Positions 40,822 through 49,918 of a stretch of DNA of 64,000 nt are shown here, one piece after another. Position 1 is the stretch's first letter. The number at the start of each line of letters is the position of its first letter. Below the pieces are notes generated by a model that saw only the letters and a list, made by a program, of their open reading frames with translations, did not search any database and was not told where the DNA came from. The position numbers and the translations under genes were made by a program. Location: contig NZ_JAFEVR010000012.1 of assembly GCF_017352375.1 (NCBI RefSeq), forward strand, positions 248,001 through 312,000, read 5' to 3'. The stretch comes from Mycolicibacterium sp. S2-37. Its GTDB lineage: Bacteria; Actinomycetota; Actinomycetes; Mycobacteriales; Mycobacteriaceae.

Positions 40822-42489
40822 TCAGGCCGAGCGGCCGCGCTCGGCGCGGTAGCGGCGCACGAGGGCGTCGGTGGAGGTGTCGGACTGTTCGGCGGGGGAA
40901 TCGTCGCTGGTGATCACCGGCAGCAGTGCCTTGGCCTGCGTCTTGCCCAGCTCGACGCCCCACTGGTCGAACGAGTCGATACCCCAGATGACGCCCTCGG
41001 TGAACACCTGGTGCTCGTAGAGCGCGATCAGCTGGCCCACCACCGACGGCGTCAGCTTGGTGCCGAGAATCGATGTGGTGGGCCGGTTTCCGGGCATCAC
41101 CTTGTGCGGCACCACATCGGCCGGGGTGTTCTCGGCGGCGATCTCGTCGGCGGTCTTGCCGAACGCCAGCACCTGGGTCTGGGCGAAGAAGTTGCTCATC
41201 AGCAGGTCGTGCATGCTGCCGGTACCGTCGGCGGTCGGCAGATCGTCGGTGGGCTGGCTGAAGCCGATGAAATCGGCGGGAACCAGCCGGGTGCCCTGGT
41301 GCAGCAGTTGGTAGAACGCGTGCTGACCGTTGGTTCCCGGCTCGCCCCAGAAGATCTCGCCGGTGTCGGCGACCACGGGGGTGCCGTCGGCCCGCACCGA
41401 CTTGCCGTTGGACTCCATCGTCAGCTGCTGCAGATACGCCGCGAAGCGCGACAGGTCGTTGGAATAGGGCAGTACCGCCCGCGACTGGGCGCCGAAGAAG
41501 TTCGAATACCAGAGGCCGATCAGGCCCAGCAGCGCAGGGGCATTGGACTCCAGCGGGGTGTACTTGAAGTGCTCGTCGACGAGATGGAAGCCGGCCAGGA
41601 AATCGGCGAACCGCTCCCTGCCGATCGCGGCCATCACGGACAGACCGATCGCGCTGTCCACCGAATACCGGCCACCGACCCAGTCCCAGAAGCCGAACAT
41701 GTTCTCGGTGTCGATGCCGAAGTCGTCGACCAGCTTCTTGTTGGTCGACACCGCGACGAAGTGCTTACTCACCGCCGCATCACCCAGCGCATCGGTCAGC
41801 CAGCGCCGTGCGGCGGTCGCATTGGTGAGGGTCTCGAGCGTGGAGAACGTCTTCGACGCGACGATGAACAGCGTTGTGGCCGGATCCAGTCCGTCGAGTT
41901 TGGCGACCAGGTCGGCCGGATCGACGTTGGACACGAACCGCGCCGTGATGCCCGCATCGGCGTAGTGGCGCAGCGCGTCGTAGACCATCACCGGTCCGAG
42001 GTCCGAGCCGCCGATGCCGATGTTCACCACGGTGCGGATGCGCTCACCGGTCGCACCGGTCCATTCGCCGCTGCGCAACCGGTCGGTGAAGTCACCCATC
42101 CGCCTCAGCACCTCGTGCACGTCGGCGACGACGTTCTGTCCGTCGACCTCCAACTCGACACCGCGCGGCAGCCGCAGCGCGATGTGCAGCACTGCCCGGT
42201 CCTCCGAGGTGTTGATGTGGGCACCCGAGTACATGGCGTCGCGGCGCTGTTCCAGACCCGCCGCCCGAGCCAGGTCGACCAGCAGCCGCAGCGTCTCGCG
42301 GGTGACGCGGTGCTTGCTGTAATCGATGTACAGATCGCCGACCGACAGCGTCAGCTCCGTGCCCCGCGCCGGGTCCTCGTTGAACAGCTCGCGCAGGGTC
42401 GTCGTACCGATCTCGTCGTGGTGACGGACCAGTGCCTGCCAGGCCGGAGTGGCTGCGATATCGGGGATCTGCTGCGCACCGCTAGTCAT
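40822..42489 (-). CDS. pgi: Glucose-6-phosphate isomerase
   Basis: 555 residues. Both family signatures are present: DWVGGRYSVDSAIGL and GIDSFDQWGVELGK. It interconverts glucose-6-phosphate and fructose-6-phosphate in the cytosol. ATG 42489 matches the usual N-terminus (TSGAQQIPDIAATPAWQAL); the frame is open 47 codons further but runs into the divergent gene. Corresponds in position to Rv0946c. Divergent from the SSADH gene with a 49-nt shared promoter region. Confidence 0.97.
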   Translation of the reverse strand: MTSGAQQIPDIAATPAWQALVRHHDEIGTTTLRELFNEDPARGTELTLSVGDLYIDYSKHRVTRETLRLLVDLARAAGLEQRRDAMYSGAHINTSEDRAVLHIALRLPRGVELEVDGQNVVADVHEVLRRMGDFTDRLRSGEWTGATGERIRTVVNIGIGGSDLGPVMVYDALRHYADAGITARFVSNVDPADLVAKLDGLDPATTLFIVASKTFSTLETLTNATAARRWLTDALGDAAVSKHFVAVSTNKKLVDDFGIDTENMFGFWDWVGGRYSVDSAIGLSVMAAIGRERFADFLAGFHLVDEHFKYTPLESNAPALLGLIGLWYSNFFGAQSRAVLPYSNDLSRFAAYLQQLTMESNGKSVRADGTPVVADTGEIFWGEPGTNGQHAFYQLLHQGTRLVPADFIGFSQPTDDLPTADGTGSMHDLLMSNFFAQTQVLAFGKTADEIAAENTPADVVPHKVMPGNRPTTSILGTKLTPSVVGQLIALYEHQVFTEGVIWGIDSFDQWGVELGKTQAKALLPVITSDDSPAEQSDTSTDALVRRYRAERGRSA

Positions 42490-42538
42490 GGGATCGACCC
42501 TAGTGCGCCTACTTGACCGAAGGTGTAAGACGTGGGGT

Positions 42539-43996
42539 ATGGATAGCAAAGATGTTGATGCGCTGCTGGCGTCGGTTCCCACCGGGCTCTGGATCGGCGG
42601 TGAGGAGCGGCAGGGGACGTCGACGTTCAACGTCCTCGACCCCAGCGACGATCAGGTGCTGGTCGCGGTCGCCGATGCGACGGCCGAAGACGCGATCGCC
42701 GCGCTCGACGCCGCGGCCGCCGTCCAGGACGAATGGGCGGCCACCCCGGCACGTAAGCGCGGCGAGATCCTGCGTTCGGTGTTCGAGACCATCACCGCGC
42801 GCGCCGACGACATCGCCGCGCTGATGACTCTCGAGATGGGCAAGGTGGTGGCCGAGAGCAAGGGCGAGGTCACCTACGGCGCCGAGTTCTTCCGGTGGTT
42901 CGCCGAGGAAGCCGTGCGCATCGGGGGCCGGTACACCCCGAGCCCGGCCGGCACCGGCCGCATCATCGTCACCAAACAGCCCGTCGGCCCGTGCTACGCG
43001 ATCACGCCGTGGAACTTCCCGCTGGCGATGGGTACGCGCAAGATGGGTCCGGCGTTCGCCGCGGGCTGCACCATGATCGTCAAGCCGGCGCAGGAGACGC
43101 CGCTGACCATGCTCTATCTGGCCAAGCTGATGGACGAGGCCGGGCTGCCCAAGGGTGTCCTCTCGGTCCTGCCCACCAGCGACCCTGGCGCGGTGACCAG
43201 CGCTCTGATCGACGACGGCCGGCTGCGCAAGCTGACGTTCACCGGGTCGACCGGAGTCGGCAAGGCACTGGTGAAGCAGTCGTCCGACAAACTGCTTCGG
43301 ACCTCGATGGAACTCGGCGGCAACGCGCCGTTCATCGTGTTCGACGACGCCGACATCGACGCGGCCGTCGAGGGCGCGATCCTGGCCAAGATGCGTAACG
43401 GCGGCGAGGCGTGCACCGCGGCCAACCGCTTCCACGTCGCCAACTCCGTGCGCGAGGAGTTCACCGAGAAGCTCGTCAAGCGGATGGGTGACTTCACGCT
43501 CGGCAAAGGGCTCGACGAATCGTCGAAACTCGGCCCGCTGATCAACTCCAAACAGCTCGACAAGGTGACCGAGCTGGTGTCCGACGCGGTGTCGCGCGGC
43601 GCGACCGTCGCCGTCGGCGGCGTCGCCCCCGGCGGGCCGGGCAACTTCTACCCGGCCACCGTGCTCGCCGACGTCCCGGCCGACGCCCGGATCCTCAAGG
43701 AGGAGGTGTTCGGCCCCGTCGCGCCGATCACCGGGTTCGACACCGAGGAAGAGGGGATCGCGGCGGCCAACGACACCGAATACGGGCTGGCCGCCTACAT
43801 CTACACCGAGTCGCTGGACCGGGCGCTGCGGGTCGCCGAGGCCATCGAATCCGGCATGGTCGGCGTCAACCGCGGGGTCATCTCCGATGCCGCCGCGCCG
43901 TTCGGAGGGATCAAGGAATCCGGGTTCGGCCGCGAGGGCGGCATCGAGGGCATCGAGGAATACCTCGACACCAAGTACATCGCCCTGACCAAGTAG
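42539..43996 (+). CDS. gabD: NAD(P)-dependent succinate-semialdehyde dehydrogenase
   Basis: A 485-residue ALDH. FTGSTGVGK binds the cofactor, Glu in MELGGNAPFIVFDDAD activates water, and the nucleophile is Cys in GGEACTAANRF, the sequence context of GabD enzymes. It converts succinic semialdehyde to succinate, feeding the TCA cycle; sucCD lie 8 kb downstream. ATG 42539 lies 49 nt from the divergent pgi start. Confidence 0.9.
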   Translation: MDSKDVDALLASVPTGLWIGGEERQGTSTFNVLDPSDDQVLVAVADATAEDAIAALDAAAAVQDEWAATPARKRGEILRSVFETITARADDIAALMTLEMGKVVAESKGEVTYGAEFFRWFAEEAVRIGGRYTPSPAGTGRIIVTKQPVGPCYAITPWNFPLAMGTRKMGPAFAAGCTMIVKPAQETPLTMLYLAKLMDEAGLPKGVLSVLPTSDPGAVTSALIDDGRLRKLTFTGSTGVGKALVKQSSDKLLRTSMELGGNAPFIVFDDADIDAAVEGAILAKMRNGGEACTAANRFHVANSVREEFTEKLVKRMGDFTLGKGLDESSKLGPLINSKQLDKVTELVSDAVSRGATVAVGGVAPGGPGNFYPATVLADVPADARILKEEVFGPVAPITGFDTEEEGIAAANDTEYGLAAYIYTESLDRALRVAEAIESGMVGVNRGVISDAAAPFGGIKESGFGREGGIEGIEEYLDTKYIALTK

Positions 43997-44096
43997 CCCG
44001 ACTGCCGACGAACACCCCGGAGCGCCTTCCGGATCGGCCGTCGCCGCGGCCCTAGACTTCCGTGCTCGGAAGCGATTCGTGGAGGGCCGTGGAGAC

Positions 44097-46148
44097 GTGA
44101 CTGCCGTGACTGCGGCGCCGGTCCGCGTCACCGGGCGATCCCGGTGGGTGGCGGCTCCGACGACCCCTGCACGCCGGGGGTCCGCGCGACGGGACATTCC
44201 CGCGCTCGACGGGATCCGCGCCGTGGCTGTGCTGTTGGTTCTCGCCGACCATGGCGGACTGCCCGGTGTCAGCGGCGGGTTCCTCGGCGTGGACGTGTTC
44301 TTCGTCCTCAGCGGCTTCCTGATCACCTCGCTGCTGATCGACGAACTCGGCCGCACCGGGCGGATCGACCTGCGCGGCTTCTGGATCCGCCGCGCCCGCA
44401 GGCTGCTGCCCGCCCTGCTGGTGGTGGTCCTCGGGGTGGTGGCGCTGCGCGAGCTGTTCCCGCCGGATGCGGTCACCGCACTGCGCGAAGACGCCGTCGC
44501 GGCGTTCTTCTGGGCGGCGAACTGGGCGTTCGTCGCGCAGCAGACCGACTACTTCGCCCAGGGCAGCCCGCCGTCGCCGCTACAGCACACCTGGTCACTC
44601 GGCGTCGAAGAGCAGTACTACCTGGTGTGGCCGCTGCTCATCGTCGCCGTCGTCGGAATACTGGCCTATCGGCGGGGCGCACCCTCGTTGCGGGCGGTGC
44701 GGTTCTCGGTGTTCGGGCTCGCGGTCGCGGGCGCGGCCGCCAGTGCCACCGCGGCCGTGCTGCTCACCTCCGGGCCCGCGGGCGGCGCGATGGCCAACCG
44801 CGTCTACTTCGGCACCGACACCCGCGTCCAGGCATTGCTCATCGGCGCCGCCGCCGCGGCCCTGCTGGTGCGGGACTGGTCGACGGTCACGATGGACACC
44901 CCGATCCGACCGCGCTGGGGGCGCTGGCTGGCCCGGGTGCTCTCGGTCGTCGGCGTCGCCGGTGTCGCCGTGCTGGCGCACCTGGCCACCGGCACCCCGG
45001 ACGAGTACCGAAGCGGCCTGTTCACCGCCGCAGCGGTCGCATCCGTCCTCGTCGTGGCGACCGTCGCGCTGGACCAGGGTGGGCCGGTCGCGCGGCTGTT
45101 GGCCTGCCCGCCGCTGGTCTGGCTCGGCACCATCTCCTACGGCGTGTACCTGTGGCACTGGCCGATCTTCCTGCTACTCAACGGCGAACGCACGGGCTGG
45201 TCGGGGTGGTCGCTGTTCGCCGTCCGGTGCGCCGTGACACTCGCGGTGGCCGTGGCGTCCTACTGGGTGCTCGAACGGCCGATCCGGCAGTGGCGACCGG
45301 TCACCGTGCCGATGCTGCCGCTGGCGGTGGCGACGGCCGCAACCGCCGCGGTGGTGACGCTGACGGTCGTCCCCGTCGGGGGCATCGCCTCCGAGGACAC
45401 CGGAACCGGCGACTCGTTCGACATCGCCTCGGCGGCGGCGGTGATGCCGGAGATCCCCATCCCGGTCGGCGACTCCGCACGACCCGAGCCCGGCACCCGC
45501 ACGGTCGCGGTGTTCGGCGATTCGATCGCGTGGACCCTGATGCGGTATCTGCCCGCGACACCTGGACTGCAGTTCGCCAACTACACGACGATCGGCTGCG
45601 GCATCGCCCGTGGCGGGCCCTACCGGACCACCGGGGAGACGCTGAACCAGAAGCCGGAGTGCGAGACCTGGCCGACGCGGTGGGCCCAGCGCATCGGATA
45701 CGACCGGCCCGACGTCGTGCTGCTGATGATCGGCCGTTGGGAGATGGTGGACCGGCTCAGCGGAGGCAAGTGGACCCACATCGGCGAGGATGGGTACGAC
45801 GCGTATCTGCGCGCCGAGCTGAACCGGGCGTTCGACGTCCTCAGCTCGACCGGCGCCCGCGTCGTGGCGACCACGGCCCCTTACAACCGCCGTGCCGAGC
45901 GCGCCGACGGCAGCCTGTATCCCGAGGACGAGCCCGAACGCGCCGACGACTGGAACGATCTGCTGCGCGAGGTCGCGAAACCGCGGCGCAACGTCACCGT
46001 CCTGGACCTCAACGAGAAGATGTCGCCGCGCGGCTACTACACCACCCGCACCGACGGCATCCGGATGCGCAGCGACGGTGTGCACCCCACACCCGAGGCC
46101 GTCGAATGGCTGACGCCGTGGCTCACCGAGGCATTGACACGGCCCTGA
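44097..46148 (+). CDS. Acyltransferase 3 / SGNH-hydrolase fusion (OafA/YrhL type)
   Basis: About 683 residues. The N-terminal acyltransferase-3 domain has about ten membrane segments and the motif DIPALDGIRAVAVLLVLADHGG...GVDVFFVLSGFLI. An external SGNH domain follows, with VAVFGDSIAWTLM, MIGRWEMVDR and DGVHPTPEA supplying the catalytic Ser-Asp-His set. Such fusions O-acetylate or otherwise acylate cell-surface glycans. The GTG at 44097 follows GGAGGG; a GTG at 44079 is an alternative. A TAGACT element is at 44053. Target glycan unknown. Confidence 0.88.
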   Translation: MTAVTAAPVRVTGRSRWVAAPTTPARRGSARRDIPALDGIRAVAVLLVLADHGGLPGVSGGFLGVDVFFVLSGFLITSLLIDELGRTGRIDLRGFWIRRARRLLPALLVVVLGVVALRELFPPDAVTALREDAVAAFFWAANWAFVAQQTDYFAQGSPPSPLQHTWSLGVEEQYYLVWPLLIVAVVGILAYRRGAPSLRAVRFSVFGLAVAGAAASATAAVLLTSGPAGGAMANRVYFGTDTRVQALLIGAAAAALLVRDWSTVTMDTPIRPRWGRWLARVLSVVGVAGVAVLAHLATGTPDEYRSGLFTAAAVASVLVVATVALDQGGPVARLLACPPLVWLGTISYGVYLWHWPIFLLLNGERTGWSGWSLFAVRCAVTLAVAVASYWVLERPIRQWRPVTVPMLPLAVATAATAAVVTLTVVPVGGIASEDTGTGDSFDIASAAAVMPEIPIPVGDSARPEPGTRTVAVFGDSIAWTLMRYLPATPGLQFANYTTIGCGIARGGPYRTTGETLNQKPECETWPTRWAQRIGYDRPDVVLLMIGRWEMVDRLSGGKWTHIGEDGYDAYLRAELNRAFDVLSSTGARVVATTAPYNRRAERADGSLYPEDEPERADDWNDLLREVAKPRRNVTVLDLNEKMSPRGYYTTRTDGIRMRSDGVHPTPEAVEWLTPWLTEALTRP

Positions 46149-46387
46149 ACCCGGCCGCACCGGACCCCACCTCACGGCAGGCCACCGGCGTTCACGACCC
46201 CGTTCACGACCCGGGACAGACCCAGGGCGGCGGGGACACGGTCGTCGGCGCGGGACCCGGAGGAGAGCGGCGGACCATCGCGGATCAGGTGCGCAGTTTC
46301 TTTGCGGCCGAACCCGGCTACCGGTCCGGCAACGTGAGCAGCGCCGGGCCCCGCTCCTTCTTCGTCTACGACCCGATCCCGAACTAG
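46106..46387 (+). CDS. Small hypothetical protein overlapping the acyltransferase end
   Basis: 93 residues from ATG 46106, overlapping the acyltransferase gene by 43 nt in another frame. The polar, Gly/Pro-rich N-terminus carries DPVHDPGQ; the C-terminal half (RTIADQVRSFFAAEPGYRSG... SSAGPRSFFVYDPIPN) looks coding. No domain recognised. The start could also lie later within the first 40 codons. It is probably co-transcribed with the acyltransferase. Confidence 0.5.
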   Translation: MADAVAHRGIDTALNPAAPDPTSRQATGVHDPVHDPGQTQGGGDTVVGAGPGGERRTIADQVRSFFAAEPGYRSGNVSSAGPRSFFVYDPIPN

Positions 46388-46397
46388 CGGATTCGGG

Positions 46398-46661
46398 TCA
46401 GTGGCCGAGGCGGCCGCGGCCCAGCCGCAGCAGCAGCATGGCGAGGTCCTTGCCCTCGGGGCCCAACTCGCTGTAGCGCTCGATGACCTTCATCTCGCGG
46501 CTGTGCACCAGTCGGGTGCCGCCGGACGCCATCCGCGCCTTGCCGATCAGCCGGGAGACCTCGGTGCGGCGCTGGACCGCGGCCAGGATGGTGGCGTCGA
46601 GCTGATCGATTTCCTTGCGCAGGTCGTCGATGTCGGGCACGGCTTCTGTTTCGATACTCAT
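46398..46661 (-). CDS. Chorismate mutase (AroQ-delta type, intracellular)
   Basis: 87 residues from ATG 46661 (AAGGAG upstream). The C-terminal half (GKARMASGGTRLVHSREMKV...GRGRLGH) is nearly invariant with the M. tuberculosis intracellular chorismate mutase Rv0948c. It converts chorismate to prephenate for Phe and Tyr; the AroQ-delta enzymes are activated by binding DAHP synthase through this C-terminus. An upstream in-frame ATG at 46703 would add PHLPHHENKESE, whose PHHEN also resembles the M. tuberculosis N-terminus, so a longer form is possible. An attenuator-like leader lies upstream. Confidence 0.95.
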   Translation of the reverse strand: MSIETEAVPDIDDLRKEIDQLDATILAAVQRRTEVSRLIGKARMASGGTRLVHSREMKVIERYSELGPEGKDLAMLLLRLGRGRLGH

Positions 46662-46730
46662 CTCGGACTCCTTGTTCTCGTGGTGGGGCAGGTGCGGTGT
46701 CATCCGGTCGCGGGCCTCACACAAGAGAAG

Positions 46731-46761
46731 AGCCCCGGATCCGGAAGCGGACCGCGGGGCT
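46731..46761 (-). terminator. Attenuator hairpin upstream of chorismate mutase
   Basis: Read on the minus strand, AGCCCCG pairs with CGGGGCT (7 bp). After a bulged C, GGTCCG pairs with CGGATC around the loop CTTC. The pyrimidine-rich CTTCTCTTGTGTG follows. It lies between the leader ORF stop (46773) and the chorismate mutase start. Confidence 0.65.
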
Positions 46762-46772
46762 GGAGGAAGCAG

Positions 46773-46820
46773 CTAGACCACGGGCACCGCGGGCCGGTAC
46801 CCGTAAAAAAATCGCTGCAT
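46773..46820 (-). CDS. Phe/Tyr-rich leader peptide of chorismate mutase
   Basis: ATG 46820 to TAG 46773 encodes MQRFFYGYRPAVPVV. Four of codons 4-8 are Phe-Phe-Tyr-Tyr, the end products of the chorismate mutase branch. Codons 7-13 can form their own hairpin (GGGTACC with GGTGCCC), and a terminator-like hairpin begins 11 nt after the stop. This is the layout of a ribosome-stalling attenuator: lack of charged tRNA-Phe or tRNA-Tyr would stall the ribosome and favour read-through. No clear ribosome site is visible, so it may be leaderless; an in-frame GTG lies three codons earlier. Confidence 0.65.
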   Translation of the reverse strand: MQRFFYGYRPAVPVV

Positions 46821-46901
46821 GCTGAGCACGGTTGTCAGTGTGCCACCAACGGCGGCGCGGGCGCAAAGAATGTCGCATCCCGGCGGTAAGTTGGGACGGA
46901 C

Positions 46902-49238
46902 ATGAGTGTTCACGTGACCGAAACGAGATCCGGCCTGGACGAGGCGCCAGAGCGGTTGCTCGACGGCCTCAATCCGCAGCAGCGCGAGGCGGTACTGCAT
47001 GAGGGTTCGCCCCTGCTGATCGTCGCAGGCGCCGGGTCGGGCAAGACCGCGGTGCTGACCCGCCGCATCGCCTACCTGCTGGCGGCCCGCGACGTCGGCG
47101 TCGGGCAGGTGCTGGCCATCACCTTCACCAACAAAGCCGCCGCGGAGATGCGCGAGCGGGTGGTCCAGCTGGTGGGCCCGCGCGCCCGCTCGATGTGGGT
47201 GTCGACATTCCACTCCACCTGTGTCCGGATCCTGCGCAACCAGGCATCCCTGCTCCCCGGGCTGAACTCCAACTTCTCGATCTACGACGCCGACGACTCG
47301 CGGCGACTGCTGCTGATGATCGGCAAAGACCTGGGCCTGGACACCAAGCGGTACTCGCCGCGGCTGCTGTCCAACAGCATCTCCAACCTCAAGAACGAAC
47401 TCATCGGTCCCGAACAGGCGGCGGCGGAGGCGTCGGAGGCCGAGGAGGACCTGGCCCGCATCGTCGCCGACGTTTACGCCGAGTACCAGAAGCGGCTGCG
47501 CTCGGCCAACGCGCTGGACTTCGACGACCTGATCGGTGAGACGGTCGCCGTCCTGCAGCGCTTCCCGCAGATCGCGCAGTACTACCGGCGCCGGTTCCGG
47601 CACATCCTGGTCGACGAGTACCAGGACACCAACCACGCGCAGTACATGCTGGTCCGTGAGCTGGTGGGGCACGACCTCCCCGAGGAGGACGGGGTGCCGC
47701 CCGGCGAGCTGTGCGTCGTCGGCGACGCCGACCAGTCCATCTACGCATTCCGCGGCGCGACGATCCGCAACATCGAGGACTTCGAGCGCGACTATCCGAA
47801 CGCGACGACGATCCTGCTCGAACAGAACTACCGCTCCACCCAGACGATCCTCAACGCCGCCAACTCCGTCATCGCCCGCAACGCAGGCCGGCGCGAGAAG
47901 CGGCTGTGGACCGACTCGGGGCAGGGCGAGCTGATCGTCGGCTACGTCGCCGACAACGAGCACGACGAGGCCCGCTTCGTCGCGAGCGAGATCGACGCGC
48001 TGGCCGACCGCGAGGGCATCAGTTACAACGACGTCGCGGTGTTCTACCGCACCAACAACAGCTCGCGCGCACTGGAAGAGGTCTTCATCCGTGCGGGCAT
48101 CCCGTACAAGGTGGTGGGCGGCGTCCGGTTCTACGAGCGCAAGGAGATCCGCGACATCGTCGCCTACCTGCGTGTGCTCGACAACCCCGGCGATTCGGTG
48201 AGCATGCGGCGCATCCTGAACACGCCGCGCCGCGGGATCGGCGACCGGGCCGAGGCGTGCGTGGCGGTCTACGCCGAGAACACCGGCGGCAGCTTCAACG
48301 ACGCCCTGCAGGCCGCGGCCGAGGGCAGGGTCCCGATGCTCAACACCCGTTCGGAGAAGTGCATCAAGAGCTTCGTGGAGATGCTCGACGACCTGCGCGG
48401 AAAGCTGGGTGACGAGCTCGGTGAGCTGGTCGAGGCGGTGCTCGACCGCACCGGATACCGGACCGAACTGGAGGCGTCCAGCGATCCGCAGGATCTGGCG
48501 CGGCTCGACAACCTCAACGAATTGGTCAGCGTCGCACACGAATTCAGCATCGACCGGGCCAACGCCGCCGCGCTCGCCGAGGACCTCGACGAGCCCGTCG
48601 ACGAAGACGTCCCCGACACCGGTGTGCTCGCCCAGTTCCTGGAGCGGGTGTCGCTGGTGGCCGACGCCGACGACCTGCCCGAGCACGGCGCGGGTGTGGT
48701 GACGATGATGACGCTGCACACCGCCAAGGGCCTGGAATTCCCCGTTGTGTTCGTCACCGGCTGGGAGGACGGCATGTTCCCGCACATGCGGGCGCTGGGG
48801 GATCCCACTGAGCTGTCGGAGGAACGCCGACTCGCCTACGTCGGCATCACCAGGGCCCGGCAGCGTCTCTACGTCAGCCGTGCCAAGGTGCGCTCCTCGT
48901 GGGGCCAGCCGATGCTCAATCCGGAATCGCGGTTTCTGCGCGAGATCCCGCAGGAACTCATCGAGTGGCGCCGCACCGACCCCACCCCGTCCTACAGCGC
49001 GCCGGTCAGCGGGGCGGGCCGCTTCGGCACGCCGCGTCCCTCACCGGCACGCGCGAGCGCCGGGAAGCGCCCGCTGATCGTGCTCGAACCCGGCGACCGC
49101 GTGAGCCACGACAAGTACGGTCTGGGCCGGGTCGAGGAGGTGTCCGGTGTCGGAGAATCGGCGATGTCGCTCATCGATTTCGGCAGTGCGGGACGGGTGA
49201 AGCTGATGCACAACCACGCGCCGGTGCAGAAGCTCTAG
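46902..49238 (+). CDS. uvrD1: ATP-dependent DNA helicase UvrD1/PcrA
   Basis: A 778-residue superfamily-1A helicase. Walker A is AGAGSGKT (42-49). Helicase motifs DEYQDTN, GDADQSIYAFRGA, LEQNYRST, LHTAKGLEFPVVF and VGITRAR are all present. The C-terminal Tudor-like domain (GDRVSHDKYGLGRV...) fits PcrA/UvrD1, where it contacts RNA polymerase. It unwinds DNA 3'-5' in repair and is reported to cooperate with Ku in mycobacteria; ku is at 2008 in this window. Corresponds to Rv0949. Confidence 0.97.
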   Translation: MSVHVTETRSGLDEAPERLLDGLNPQQREAVLHEGSPLLIVAGAGSGKTAVLTRRIAYLLAARDVGVGQVLAITFTNKAAAEMRERVVQLVGPRARSMWVSTFHSTCVRILRNQASLLPGLNSNFSIYDADDSRRLLLMIGKDLGLDTKRYSPRLLSNSISNLKNELIGPEQAAAEASEAEEDLARIVADVYAEYQKRLRSANALDFDDLIGETVAVLQRFPQIAQYYRRRFRHILVDEYQDTNHAQYMLVRELVGHDLPEEDGVPPGELCVVGDADQSIYAFRGATIRNIEDFERDYPNATTILLEQNYRSTQTILNAANSVIARNAGRREKRLWTDSGQGELIVGYVADNEHDEARFVASEIDALADREGISYNDVAVFYRTNNSSRALEEVFIRAGIPYKVVGGVRFYERKEIRDIVAYLRVLDNPGDSVSMRRILNTPRRGIGDRAEACVAVYAENTGGSFNDALQAAAEGRVPMLNTRSEKCIKSFVEMLDDLRGKLGDELGELVEAVLDRTGYRTELEASSDPQDLARLDNLNELVSVAHEFSIDRANAAALAEDLDEPVDEDVPDTGVLAQFLERVSLVADADDLPEHGAGVVTMMTLHTAKGLEFPVVFVTGWEDGMFPHMRALGDPTELSEERRLAYVGITRARQRLYVSRAKVRSSWGQPMLNPESRFLREIPQELIEWRRTDPTPSYSAPVSGAGRFGTPRPSPARASAGKRPLIVLEPGDRVSHDKYGLGRVEEVSGVGESAMSLIDFGSAGRVKLMHNHAPVQKL

Positions 49239-49273
49239 CTCGGCGGGCAGGAGCGAAGCGACAGGGGATCTGC

Positions 49274-49918
49274 TCAGCGCACCCATCGGCCGGTGCTCGG
49301 CAGCGCGGTGACCACGATGGCCGCCAGCGGCAGGATCGGGATCGCGTAGACGATGCCGGGGAACTTCGCCGCCGCCACGAACAGGCTGGCGAAGATCAGC
49401 AGTCCGATCACGCATCCGACGACGATGAGCAGCCGACCCATACGCCGGCGCAGCAACAGCATGACAAGTCCACCGATCGTCGCTGCCGCGGAGATCGCGG
49501 TGAGGAATCCGATGGCGACGCAGAACAGCCGGTCGGTCCGCCACCATCCGGTGATCAGATCGGTGGCGATGACGGCGGTGGCCCACCCCGACAGGACGCC
49601 CAGGACGGCCGCGGCGATCGCGCTGCGCGGACCCAGCCCACGAACCGCCGGCGGGATCTCCAGCGGCCGAGGACGGGGGATGTAGGACGTCTGTGCGCCG
49701 ACGCCCGGAACGGGCGGAGGCTCGATGTAGGAGGTCTGCGGTTCGCTGGGCGGTACGGGGATGGCGCCCGTCGGATGCCTGCGGATGATGCCGGTCGGGG
49801 GGTCGTTGCTGACCACCGGGATCGCGCCGGTGGGGTGCCGGCGGATGATGCCTGTTCGGGTGTCGTCCTGGGAGGGCGGCGGATCGGCTGGCGTGCCAGT
49901 CGGATCGGCAGAGCTCAC
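49274..49918 (-). CDS. Hypothetical membrane protein with TGIIRRHPTGAIPV repeats
   Basis: A 214-residue protein. The N-terminal 90 residues are polar and repetitive: TGIIRRHPTGAIPV occurs twice (about 22-35 and 42-55), followed by two QTSYI units. The C-terminal part has four membrane segments. The GTG at 49918 follows directly on the stop of the M23 peptidase gene, so the two are probably coupled. Repeats of this kind may be binding or phosphorylation motifs. Not recognised as a named family. Confidence 0.75.
   Translation of the reverse strand: MSSADPTGTPADPPPSQDDTRTGIIRRHPTGAIPVVSNDPPTGIIRRHPTGAIPVPPSEPQTSYIEPPPVPGVGAQTSYIPRPRPLEIPPAVRGLGPRSAIAAAVLGVLSGWATAVIATDLITGWWRTDRLFCVAIGFLTAISAAATIGGLVMLLLRRRMGRLLIVVGCVIGLLIFASLFVAAAKFPGIVYAIPILPLAAIVVTALPSTGRWVR

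Noticed and set aside
46773..48785. 670-codon open frame antisense to uvrD1
   Set aside because: It mirrors the helicase gene and has the Val/Leu/Asp/Gly-rich composition of antisense GC-rich frames. Only its last 15 codons, beyond the helicase, are meaningful, as the leader peptide.
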